Below, piece by piece: positions 1 through 6,680 of a DNA stretch of 64,000 nucleotides. How positions within the stretch are numbered: position 1 is the first letter of the stretch; every line of letters begins with the position of its first letter. Position numbers and translations under genes: made by a program. The stretch is from Streptomyces tendae (GTDB taxonomy: Bacteria > Actinomycetota > Actinomycetes > Streptomycetales > Streptomycetaceae): assembly GCF_008632955.1 (NCBI RefSeq), contig NZ_CP043959.1:5890001-5954000 (forward strand). The letters are read 5' to 3'. Under the pieces are notes generated by a model. It saw only the letters and a list, made by a program, of their open reading frames with translations, was not told the DNA's origin and did no database searches.

Positions 1-455
1 GGGTGGACGGGGCGGTGGTGTGCGGCGAGGACGGTGAGCAGGCGGGTGAGTTCGTCACGCTCGCCGGGGGCCAGGGGGGCGAGGAGTTCGTCCTGCGCCT
101 CGCGGATGAGCGCGTCGAGCCGTTCGAGGCGGCGGCCGCCCGCGGGGGTGAGGGTGATGACGTTGCGGCGGCGGTCGGCGGGGTCGGGGTCGCGGCGTAC
201 GCAGTCCGTGTCGGCCAGTTCGTTGAGGACCGCGACCATGTCGCTGCGGTGGATGCCGGTGCGGCGGCTGAGCTCGGCCTGACTGGCGGGGCCGGCCTCG
301 GCGAGGGTCAGCAGCACCGCGAAGTGCCACTTGTGGGAGCCCTCGGCGGCCAGGCGTTCACCGACGAGCCGGTCGGCCACCAGGGCGGCCCCGGCCAGCA
401 GGCGGCTGGGAATGGCGCGCAGGCGGGCGAGCGCCGGTTCCGGCGTCGTACTCAT
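1..455 (-). CDS. MarR-family transcriptional regulator (3' end beyond window)
   Basis: About 151 residues are readable from the ATG at 455 down to the window edge; since MarR proteins are usually 140-160 residues, little is missing. A winged-helix core is visible: the segment ASQAELSRRTGIHRSDM (about residues 57-73) is the recognition-helix region, followed by DPADRRRNVITLTPAG, the typical MarR wing and strand. A GGAGGAA ribosome site precedes the ATG. The gene is divergent from an epoxide hydrolase, and two palindromes of MarR-operator type lie between them. I infer an autoregulated repressor of the hydrolase that responds to a small hydrophobic or phenolic ligand; the ligand cannot be read from sequence. 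The family call is secure, the target is inferred. Confidence 0.88.
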   Translation of the reverse strand, partial: MSTTPEPALARLRAIPSRLLAGAALVADRLVGERLAAEGSHKWHFAVLLTLAEAGPASQAELSRRTGIHRSDMVAVLNELADTDCVRRDPDPADRRRNVITLTPAGGRRLERLDALIREAQDELLAPLAPGERDELTRLLTVLAAHHRPVH

Positions 456-477
456 GGGCGTTCCTCCACGTCTTGCG

Positions 478-490
478 TTGGTGCCACCAA
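478..490. promoter_or_regulatory. Candidate MarR operator 1
   Basis: TTGGTGCCACCAA is a perfect 6-bp inverted repeat around one central base. It lies between the divergent marR and epoxide hydrolase genes, 23 bp upstream of the marR start codon. A second, slightly degenerate copy lies 26 bp downstream. Assignment to the adjacent MarR protein is inference from position and symmetry. Confidence 0.6.
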
Positions 491-503
491 CAGTCTAGCT
501 TCG

Positions 504-516
504 TTAGTGACACCAA
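504..516. promoter_or_regulatory. Candidate MarR operator 2
   Basis: TTAGTGACACCAA matches operator 1 at 11 of 13 positions and keeps the same dyad, with one mismatched pair. Centre-to-centre distance to the first site is 26 bp, about two and a half helical turns. It lies roughly 50 bp before the epoxide hydrolase start, so occupancy could control both divergent genes. Confidence 0.55.
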
Positions 517-567
517 CGTTAATGCCGCAAACGATTCCCGAGATCCCGGAGATTCCCGGAGGGGACC

Positions 568-1647
568 ATGATCACCCCGTTCCGCATCGACATCCCCCAG
601 GCCGACCTGGACGACCTCACCGACCGTCTCGCCCGGACCCGCTGGCCCGACGAGATACCCGGCGCCGGGTGGGACTACGGCTTCCCGCTGGCCCGGCTGA
701 AGGAGCTCGCCGAGCGCTGGCGCACCCGCTACGACTGGCGGGCGCACGAGGCCCGGCTCAACGAACTCCCGCACCACGTCACGGAGATCGATGGTCAGAC
801 CGTGCACTTCGTCCATGTGCGGTCCGCCCGGCCGGACGCACTCGCCCTCGTCCTCACCCACGGCTGGCCCGGTTCGTTCCTGGAGTTCCTCGACGTGATC
901 GAGCCGCTGTCCCGGGACTTCCATCTCGTCATCCCGTCCATCCCCGGATACGGCTTCTCGGGGCCGACCCACGAGCGCGGCTGGGACGTCGTGCGCGTCG
1001 CCCGCGCCTGGGCGGAGCTGATGCGGCGCCTCGGTTACGAGCGGTACGGCGCGCAGGGCGGCGACTTCGGCTCGGGCATCTCCCTGGCGCTCGGCGCTGC
1101 GGAGCCGGCGCGGGTCGTCGGGGTGCACGTCAACTACCTGCCCACCCGGCCCGACCCGGCCGCTGATGTCGCCCTGAGCCCTTCGGACGAGGCCCGGCTG
1201 GACAAGGTGCGGCACCTGATGGCGAACCGCCCGCCGTACCAGGCCCTGCAGGCCACGACTCCGCAGACCATCGGCTACGCGCTGACCGACTCGCCGGTGG
1301 GCCAACTGGCCTGGATCGCCGAGCGGTTCGCCCAGTGGACGGACCCGCGCTCGCCGGTGGACGACGAGAGGATCCTGACGGACGTCTCCCTGTACTGGCT
1401 GACCGCCACCGCGGCGTCCTCGGCCCGCCTGCACCGCGAGTCGGCGCGACGGAGCGAGCGGTGCCCGGTTCCGGTGGGGGTGGCGGTGTTCGCCCACGAC
1501 ATCACCCAGCCGGTACGGCCCCTGGCGGAGCGGTTGTACGACATCCGCCACTGGTCGGAGTTCGACCGGGGCGGCCACTTCGCGGCGATGGAGGTACCGG
1601 AGGTGTTCGCGCGGGATGTCCGGGAGTTCTTCGTGGGGGTGGGGTGA
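568..1647 (+). CDS. Epoxide hydrolase (EHN-type alpha/beta hydrolase)
   Basis: A 359-residue cytosolic alpha/beta hydrolase that opens epoxides to diols through a covalent ester intermediate. The N-terminal EHN domain starts immediately (FRIDIPQADLDDLTDRLART, residues 5-24). HGWPGS at 98-103 forms the oxyanion hole, Asp166 in GAQGGDFG is the nucleophile (Asp rather than Ser, which separates epoxide hydrolases from esterases), and His337 in RGGHFAAME is the charge-relay base. Length fits the microsomal/juvenile-hormone epoxide hydrolase-like bacterial family. A GGAGGGGACC ribosome site precedes the ATG. The gene stands alone downstream of a divergent MarR regulator, so its substrate or a related electrophile may be the inducer. 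The natural substrate is unknown. Confidence 0.9.
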   Translation: MITPFRIDIPQADLDDLTDRLARTRWPDEIPGAGWDYGFPLARLKELAERWRTRYDWRAHEARLNELPHHVTEIDGQTVHFVHVRSARPDALALVLTHGWPGSFLEFLDVIEPLSRDFHLVIPSIPGYGFSGPTHERGWDVVRVARAWAELMRRLGYERYGAQGGDFGSGISLALGAAEPARVVGVHVNYLPTRPDPAADVALSPSDEARLDKVRHLMANRPPYQALQATTPQTIGYALTDSPVGQLAWIAERFAQWTDPRSPVDDERILTDVSLYWLTATAASSARLHRESARRSERCPVPVGVAVFAHDITQPVRPLAERLYDIRHWSEFDRGGHFAAMEVPEVFARDVREFFVGVG

Positions 1648-1676
1648 GGGGGGTGGGGCCCCCGGAGACGGCCCTG

Positions 1677-2666
1677 CTACTTGACCCGTTGCCCGATCAG
1701 GGAGTTGAGGAGGGCTGCTCCGCGTTCGGCGTCGTCGACACTGACCGCGAAGTCCTTTCCCTGGACGGTGCGGATCACGAGGCATTCGCCGCCGCGGAGC
1801 ATGACGGTGGTGCCGAGGCCGCTCAGGCGGTAGCCCCAGCCGCCGACCTGCATGGCGGTTCGGTTCTCGACCCAGGCGGAGGCGATGGCGTCGGCGGCCC
1901 AGCGCCGGGCCGGCCAGCCCAGGGGGCCGAGGGCGACCTCGAGTCCCTTCTCGGTCACCCGCGCCTGGACGGAGGCGCAGGCGAGCACCGCGAGGGTGGC
2001 GAGGGCGAAGGCCGCGGCCGACCACACGGCGTGCAGCCCGGCCAGGCCGCCCATCGCCGCCACCGTCGCCCCGGCCGTGACGATCCCGCACACGGCCGCC
2101 ATGAGGTGGAGCCAGCGGTTGGACGCCCGCGACAGCCACACGAACCGCTGCCCCTCGGGTATCTCCAGCGCCGGCCCGGCCACCGGAGGCACCGTCACCC
2201 GCGCCCGGCGGCCGATCAGCAGGGCCACCACGCCCACGGCGACCGCGCCGGCCAGGGTCACGACCACCACCCAGACCGTCACCGATCCGGCGTCACGCCA
2301 GTCCGTACGGTCCAGATTCGCCCGCACGACGGAAGCCTGAGCGCCGAGGAGCGTCACGCCGGTGAAGCCGAGGGCCACGCCCGCCCACGAGGGTGCCACC
2401 ACCCCGCCGGCGCTTCGGCGAGTGCGCCACAGGGTCAGCAGAACAGCGACCGCCAGGGCCAGCCAGAGCAGCGCCGGGAAGAAGGCCGCGGCCCAGAACG
2501 GCATCGAGGAGTCCGGATCACCACCCGTCCCCCAGTGGGTCGCCAGCCGGTCCGGCAGCCGGTCCCTGGCGGCCAGAGGAAAGGCCACCAGGAGCGCCAG
2601 GACTCCCGCGCCCCAGGCGCCGGCCCCCCACAGCGTTCCGTTCCCGCGTTTTGTCCGCTCAGTCAC
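1677..2666 (-). CDS. DUF1648-type integral membrane protein
   Basis: A 329-residue polytopic membrane protein. After a first membrane segment comes DRLPDRLATHWG (about residues 34-45), the signature of the DUF1648 family found in SdpI-like immunity and related membrane proteins, then several more hydrophobic helices (roughly 57-80, 93-112, 130-150, 185-230) and a soluble C-terminal domain. The GTG start overlaps the stop of the upstream GntR gene by 4 bp (GTGA), so translation is coupled. GntR/YtrA-DUF1648 pairs are common in actinobacteria and the regulator probably controls its own membrane partner. Biochemical function is unknown; transport, or sensing of envelope-active compounds, is a guess from the family. 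Confidence 0.75.
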   Translation of the reverse strand: MTERTKRGNGTLWGAGAWGAGVLALLVAFPLAARDRLPDRLATHWGTGGDPDSSMPFWAAAFFPALLWLALAVAVLLTLWRTRRSAGGVVAPSWAGVALGFTGVTLLGAQASVVRANLDRTDWRDAGSVTVWVVVVTLAGAVAVGVVALLIGRRARVTVPPVAGPALEIPEGQRFVWLSRASNRWLHLMAAVCGIVTAGATVAAMGGLAGLHAVWSAAAFALATLAVLACASVQARVTEKGLEVALGPLGWPARRWAADAIASAWVENRTAMQVGGWGYRLSGLGTTVMLRGGECLVIRTVQGKDFAVSVDDAERGAALLNSLIGQRVK

Positions 2667-3010
2667 GTGACCCCCCTGATCATGTCGATGACGTCGTCCT
2701 TGCCGTACCCGAGACGCTCCGCGTCGGCCAGGACCTCACGGATGCGGTCCAGCAAGGCCGAACGGCCGTCCGCCCCCTGAGCCACCGTCACCCCGCGTCC
2801 TCTGCGGAACTCCAGCACCCCTTCGTCTCGCAGGGCGCGCAGGCCGCGAAGCACCGTGTTGACGTTCACGCCCAGCGCCTGCGAGAGGTCCCGCGCCGGG
2901 GGCAGCCGGTCGCCCGGCGCGCACTCCCCTTCCGCGATGGCCCGCCGGATCGCACCGGCCACCTGCTCGTGCAGGGGGCGGTGATCGGCGACATTCAGTC
3001 TCAGCAGCAT
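2663..3010 (-). CDS. GntR-family regulator, YtrA type
   Basis: A 115-residue regulator with an N-terminal GntR winged helix: PLHEQVAGAIRRAIAEG, then APGDRLPPARDLSQALGVN with the recognition segment NVNTVLRGLRALRDEG. Only about 40 residues follow, too few for a FadR or HutC ligand domain, which fits the short YtrA subfamily that usually regulates adjacent membrane or ABC genes. It forms a coupled operon with the downstream DUF1648 protein. No Shine-Dalgarno sequence is visible before the ATG, and a perfect inverted repeat directly abuts and includes the start codon, so the transcript may be leaderless and autorepressed. Family assignment is strong, the ligand is unknown. Confidence 0.88.
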   Translation of the reverse strand: MLLRLNVADHRPLHEQVAGAIRRAIAEGECAPGDRLPPARDLSQALGVNVNTVLRGLRALRDEGVLEFRRGRGVTVAQGADGRSALLDRIREVLADAERLGYGKDDVIDMIRGVT

Positions 3011-3034
3011 GGTGCTAATGACGATAGCACCATG
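3008..3034. promoter_or_regulatory. Inverted repeat over the GntR start codon (candidate operator)
   Basis: CATGGTGCTA and TAGCACCATG form perfect 10-bp arms around a 7-bp spacer (3018-3024). The left arm contains the start codon of the minus-strand GntR gene (3008-3010). GntR/YtrA regulators bind dyads of this general size, so autoregulation is likely. The dyad itself is seen directly, the binding partner is inferred. Confidence 0.65.
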
Positions 3035-3190
3035 CGCGTACTCCGTGCCCGCCTGGTTCTAGCCCCAGCCGTGCACCTCGAAGCGGGAGGGAGCGACGCG
3101 GGCCGGCGATGTCCGGCTCGGTCGTAATTCGTGGGCGTCCGGCTCGGGCGGCGTGAGAAGGTGCCGTTCTGCCTGGCCAGAGGGGGGAGC

Positions 3191-3787
3191 ATGGGGCTGA
3201 CCTACGGCTACGACATCTACCTGCGTCCCGAGAACGTGGCGCGTGCGCTGACCGCGGTGGCGAAGCTGGCGCCGCCGGAGCGGAAGGTGCCGCCGCTGTC
3301 GGTCACCCTGCCGGAGGGTGAGCGGGTCGTCCTGCCGTTCACCTGTTCCTTCGAGAGCGATCCGGTCGACTGCGCCGGGCAGGACAGGGTCACGCTCGAC
3401 ACGTCGATCATGTTCCCGGCGGATGACGCGGTGCGCGCGTACGCGGAGGAGGCCGGTCTTCCCGTCAGGGAAGGGCGAGTTCGGATCGGCTACGTGTACC
3501 TGACCATCTTTTTCCCGTCCCTCATGGACCCGCGCTTCGTGTGCATGAGCTTCTGGGCCGCGACGTCCAGGATGAGCAGGCTGTTCGCGGACTCAACGGC
3601 GGTCAGGAAGGTGTTCACCGACCTCGCGGCCGGGGCGGACGCGGTGTGCTGCCTCTTCGACACGGAAGACGGCGCACCCGAGCGGGCGTTCTACGGCACC
3701 GGCGAGACGACGGACGACGGGCTCGACGGTGCCCGCTTCCCGGAGGAGCACCTCTTGCTGGGGGCGTGGCCCGTTCCCGGCCGCTGA
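3191..3787 (+). CDS. Conserved protein of unknown function
   Basis: A 198-residue soluble protein starting MGLTYGYDIYL; the ATG at 3191 is chosen because AGGGGGGAGC lies directly upstream and an earlier in-frame start at 3131 has no ribosome site. There is no signal peptide or membrane segment. Short hydrophobic strands alternate with acidic loops (RVRIGYVYLTIFF, then FVCMSFWAATSRMSRLFADS), suggesting an alpha/beta fold. I do not recognise a domain. It is followed after 15 bp by the convergent DUF397 gene. Codon use looks native. Proteins of this kind are scattered in streptomycetes, but I cannot assign a role. Confidence 0.65.
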   Translation: MGLTYGYDIYLRPENVARALTAVAKLAPPERKVPPLSVTLPEGERVVLPFTCSFESDPVDCAGQDRVTLDTSIMFPADDAVRAYAEEAGLPVREGRVRIGYVYLTIFFPSLMDPRFVCMSFWAATSRMSRLFADSTAVRKVFTDLAAGADAVCCLFDTEDGAPERAFYGTGETTDDGLDGARFPEEHLLLGAWPVPGR

Positions 3788-3802
3788 ACAGCGGTGTACC
3801 GC

Positions 3803-3994
3803 TCAGGCGGGCCGGTCCTCGGACTCCTTCAGTGCGCTGACGAAAACGGCGAAGGCCCCGGCGGGGAAGCTGAGAGTGCCCCGGGAAGGGGTCTTGGAGT
3901 CGCGGACGGCTATGTGAGTGGGAGAGGTCGCGACCTCGACGCACTCGTTGCCGTCACCAGGGCCCGAGTAGGACGACTTTCGCCAGTTGAGCAT
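3803..3994 (-). CDS. DUF397 protein
   Basis: A 63-residue protein that begins MLNWRKSSYSGPGDGNECVE and contains VRDSKTPSRGTLSFPAGAFAVFVSALK, the hallmark layout of DUF397 (WRKSSYS, NCVEVA-like, VRDSK and the F-x2-AW/AF-x2-F tail). The ATG at 3994 is used because homologues begin here. It lies 7 bp after the XRE regulator gene and is probably co-transcribed with it. In Streptomyces, DUF397 proteins pair with an XRE regulator, and often with a small ATPase, in modules such as whiJ that influence differentiation and antibiotic production; the small partner is thought to modulate the DNA-binding protein. The target here is unknown. Confidence 0.88.
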   Translation of the reverse strand: MLNWRKSSYSGPGDGNECVEVATSPTHIAVRDSKTPSRGTLSFPAGAFAVFVSALKESEDRPA

Positions 3995-4001
3995 GGTTTC
4001 C

Positions 4002-4838
4002 CTACAGCTCCTTAGCCAGGCTGTGGATGAAGTCACGCGACTGTCGCGGGTCGAGCGACGCCGCCTCCACCTTACGGAAACCGGTTCGATAGGTGTTGAG
4101 TTGCGCTGCCGAATCGATGAACACCGTGCCGTGCAACGCGTCGCGGACCACCGTGTCCAACCTGGCCAGAGGGCCGCCCACGTATGTCATCGTGCTGGAG
4201 GCATGAGGGAAGTCGTCAAGGTCGAAAGGGATGACACGCAGAGTAATGCGCTCTGCTTCGGACAGTTCCAGCAGTCGCGCCATCTGAGCCCGCGAGGTGG
4301 TGCGGTCTGCGACCCTGATCCGCAGGGCGGCCTCATGGATCAGAGCTTCGTACGGGGCAGTGAAGCGTTGCCTCTCCTTACGGTGCCGGATACGCAACTC
4401 CAATTCGTCACCGGTCAGTTCCGGAAGCCTTGCCGAGAAGACGGCACGCGAGTAGTCCTCGGTCTGGAGCAGGCCCGGCACGTAGAGAATCGCCACGTGC
4501 CGCAGGAACCGCGCGTGGTGCTCCAGCTCCGACAAGTCGAGGAACGACGTCGGGAGCAGCCCCCGGTACTCCTCCCACCAGCCCTGGGTCCGGTCGGTGG
4601 CCATGGCCACCAAGGCGTCGACGAACTCCGCGTCTTCACAGGCGTAGTGGGAAGCCAGTCGGCGCACCCGCTGCTCACTGACACCTGCGAGCGCCGACTC
4701 GATGTGCGTGATCTGGGCGGGCGCCACCCCGAGCAGTGCGGCAGCCTGCCGTGAGGTGAGGCCGGCCGCCTCGCGGAGTCTGCGCAGCTCCGTGGCCAGC
4801 CTCATCTGACGTGCCGTGGGATCGCGTCTCTTCACCAT
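4002..4838 (-). CDS. XRE-family regulator with DUF5753 domain (WhiJ-like)
   Basis: A 278-residue DNA-binding protein. The N-terminal helix-turn-helix is visible at about residues 10-70 (LATELRRLREAAGLTSRQAA, then LLGVAPAQITHIESALAG). The rest is the DUF5753 domain: QGWWEEYRGLLPTSFLDLSELE, then YVPGLLQTEDYSRAVF and a C-terminal region ending in DPRQSRDFIHSLAKEL, all typical of this Streptomyces family. The ATG at 4838 follows GGGAGAGG. Just downstream is a DUF397 gene, and divergently a HATPase-type anti-sigma-like protein. This is the standard three-part WhiJ-type arrangement; by analogy the XRE protein represses a small number of developmental genes and is relieved by its DUF397 partner. The exact role here is inference. 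Confidence 0.9.
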   Translation of the reverse strand: MVKRRDPTARQMRLATELRRLREAAGLTSRQAAALLGVAPAQITHIESALAGVSEQRVRRLASHYACEDAEFVDALVAMATDRTQGWWEEYRGLLPTSFLDLSELEHHARFLRHVAILYVPGLLQTEDYSRAVFSARLPELTGDELELRIRHRKERQRFTAPYEALIHEAALRIRVADRTTSRAQMARLLELSEAERITLRVIPFDLDDFPHASSTMTYVGGPLARLDTVVRDALHGTVFIDSAAQLNTYRTGFRKVEAASLDPRQSRDFIHSLAKEL

Positions 4839-4912
4839 CGACCGGCCTCTCCCACTGCTGGGTTGATGCACCTCGTTCGGAGTCAGATTACGCGATCCAC
4901 TTGCCGCGTCCC

Positions 4913-4926
4913 TAGATTTAGATCTA
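4913..4926. promoter_or_regulatory. TAGAT-repeat element between XRE and ATPase genes
   Basis: TAGATTTAGATCTA is an AT-rich element in an otherwise GC-rich 218-bp divergent intergenic region. It holds a direct repeat of TAGAT and the palindrome TAGATCTA. It may be the XRE-regulator binding site or overlap a -10 box (TAGATT fits TAnnnT). The position supports a regulatory role, which remains inference. Confidence 0.4.
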
Positions 4927-5056
4927 CGTTCGGTGACGCGACGCACACCGTGCGACACCGGACGGTCGGAAGCGCACCGCTCCGCCCTGCTTCGGCGGCA
5001 GCGGCAACGACACCGACCCCGCCACCCAACACCCCCCACACGGAACGGACTTCCGC

Positions 5057-5467
5057 ATGCCCGAAAGCGACTCCTGGGAGTACTCCCTTCACATCCCCAA
5101 CGACGTCCGCGCCGTCACCGTCAGTCGCCGCACCCTGCGGCTGATCCTCACCGTGCACGGGCTGATCACCCTCGTCGACGTCGCCGAGCTGCTCGCGGCC
5201 GAGCTCGTCGCCAACGCCGTACGGCACACCAAGGGGCCCGCCGCCCTGCGCGTGCGATGGTCGCCGCCGGGGACGCTGCGGATCGGGGCGTGGGACGCCG
5301 ACCCCTCTCCCCCGGAGCCTCCGGAGCCGTTCGCGGCGGCGCTGGAGCGGGAGGACGGGCGGGGGCTCGCGCTGGTGCGGGCGTGCGCCGACGTATGGGA
5401 CTGGCAGCCGCTGGTCCGGGACGGCAACCGGGGGAAGTTCGTGTGGTGCGAGGTGGGCGCCGCGTAG
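5057..5467 (+). CDS. Anti-sigma-like HATPase (RsbW/SpoIIAB-type ATP-binding protein)
   Basis: A 136-residue GHKL-fold ATP-binding protein. AELLAAELVANAVRHTKG (about residues 43-60) is the N box with the magnesium-binding Asn; WDADP (79-83) is the G1-type motif, although a proline-rich insert follows; and DGRGLALVRACAD (100-112) is the G2-type loop. No transmitter or receiver domain is attached. Proteins of this type act as serine kinases/anti-sigma factors or as partners in WhiJ-type modules. It is transcribed divergently from the XRE regulator and completes the XRE/DUF397/ATPase set. Whether it sequesters a sigma factor cannot be told from the sequence. Confidence 0.85.
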   Translation: MPESDSWEYSLHIPNDVRAVTVSRRTLRLILTVHGLITLVDVAELLAAELVANAVRHTKGPAALRVRWSPPGTLRIGAWDADPSPPEPPEPFAAALEREDGRGLALVRACADVWDWQPLVRDGNRGKFVWCEVGAA

Positions 5468-5585
5468 GGGCGCGTCCGGCACGCCACGGCGTGACACGCC
5501 CGTCCCCCGCGCCCCCGGCGAAGCCTGACCGGCACCCGGGTCACGATTCGGTTGCGGCGCCCTCCACCCTCTTGCCCCCAGCCGA

Positions 5586-5599
5586 TGTAATCGTTTCCA
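5586..5599. promoter_or_regulatory. LacI-type operator 1 upstream of rbsR
   Basis: TGTAATCGTTTCCA matches the LacI/GalR-family consensus TGnAAnCGnTTnCA at every fixed position. An almost identical second site starts 22 bp downstream. It lies 41 bp before the rbsR start, consistent with autorepression of the whole rbs operon by RbsR with ribose or a ribose phosphate as inducer. Confidence 0.75.
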
Positions 5600-5607
5600 A
5601 TCCTTCG

Positions 5608-5621
5608 TGTAATCGATTCCA
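5608..5621. promoter_or_regulatory. LacI-type operator 2 upstream of rbsR
   Basis: TGTAATCGATTCCA also fits TGnAAnCGnTTnCA exactly and differs from operator 1 at one base. Start-to-start spacing of 22 bp puts both sites on the same helix face. It abuts the GAGGAGGT ribosome site of rbsR, so binding here should block transcription elongation or initiation. Confidence 0.75.
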
Positions 5622-5639
5622 CGAGGAGGTGGGTCGGGC

Positions 5640-6680
5640 ATGGCGGGTATCAAGGACGTCGCCGCCGAGGCGGGGCTGTCCGTGGCCACGGTGTCACGGG
5701 TGCTCAACGGGCATCCCTCGGTCAGCGAGGACGCGCGCCGTCGGGTGACCGACGCCGTCGAGCGGCTCGGGTACCGGCCGAACGCCGTCGCCCGGTCCCT
5801 GCGCACCGACCAGACCCGCACCCTCGGGCTGGTCATCAGCGACGTGATGAACCCCTACTTCACCGAGCTGGCCCGCTCCGTCGAGGAGGAGGCCCGCTCG
5901 CTCGGGTACAGCGTGATCATCGGCAATGCCGACGAGCGGCCCGATCTCCAGGACCACCACGTCACCACGCTGCTGGACCGCCGTATCGACGGGCTGCTGG
6001 TCTCCCCCACCGACGGCGGGTCGCCGGGCATGCTCGGGGCGGCGCGGGCCGGGACGCCGATGGTGTTCGTCGACCGGTGGATCCCGGGCGTCGACGTGCC
6101 CGTGGTCCGGTCCGACGGGCGCGCCGCCGTACGCGCTCTCGTCGCGCATCTGCACGCGCTCGGGCACCGCAGGCTCGCGATCATCGCCGGGCCCGCCGCC
6201 ACCACGACCGGCCGGGAACGTGTGGACGCCTTCCGTGAGGCCCTCGCGGCCCACGGGCTGGAGCTTCCCGACCCCTACATCGGTCAGGGCGACTTCCAGG
6301 CCGGCAGCGGGCGCCGGGTCACCGAGGGCTTCCTCGACCTGGCCGAACCGCCCGAGGTCGTCTTCGCCGCCGACAACCTGATGGCGCTCGGCGCGCTGGA
6401 CGCGATCCGCGCCCGTGGGCTGCGGGTGCCGGACGACATCGGGCTCGCCGCGTTCGACGACATCCCCTGGTTCGTGCACACGGACCCGCCGGTCACCGCC
6501 GTCGCCCAGCCGACCCGTGAGCTGGGGCGGGCCGCCGTGCGCGCCCTGGTCGACCGGATCGAGGGCAGACCCGGCGCCTCCGTCACCCTCCCCGCCCGGC
6601 TCGTCGTGCGCCGCTCCTGCGGCGAGGGCGGGCCCGGGACCGGGAATCCCCTCTCCCCCGTACGAAGGAGTACGCCGTGA
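5640..6680 (+). CDS. rbsR: RbsR, LacI-family repressor of ribose utilisation
   Basis: A 346-residue LacI/GalR regulator. The HTH with hinge helix is at residues 1-60 (IKDVAAEAGLSVATVSRVLNG, then YRPNAVARSLR). The periplasmic-binding-protein-like sensor follows from TLGLVISDVMNPYFTELA to a C-terminal strand ending ARLVVRRSC. It is the first gene of the ribose operon and overlaps rbsA by 4 bp (GTGA), so it is translationally coupled to the transporter. Twin operators directly upstream suggest autoregulation. Assignment to ribose rests on the downstream rbsA-rbsCB-rbsK-rbsD genes; the inducer, probably ribose, is inferred. Confidence 0.9.
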   Translation: MAGIKDVAAEAGLSVATVSRVLNGHPSVSEDARRRVTDAVERLGYRPNAVARSLRTDQTRTLGLVISDVMNPYFTELARSVEEEARSLGYSVIIGNADERPDLQDHHVTTLLDRRIDGLLVSPTDGGSPGMLGAARAGTPMVFVDRWIPGVDVPVVRSDGRAAVRALVAHLHALGHRRLAIIAGPAATTTGRERVDAFREALAAHGLELPDPYIGQGDFQAGSGRRVTEGFLDLAEPPEVVFAADNLMALGALDAIRARGLRVPDDIGLAAFDDIPWFVHTDPPVTAVAQPTRELGRAAVRALVDRIEGRPGASVTLPARLVVRRSCGEGGPGTGNPLSPVRRSTP

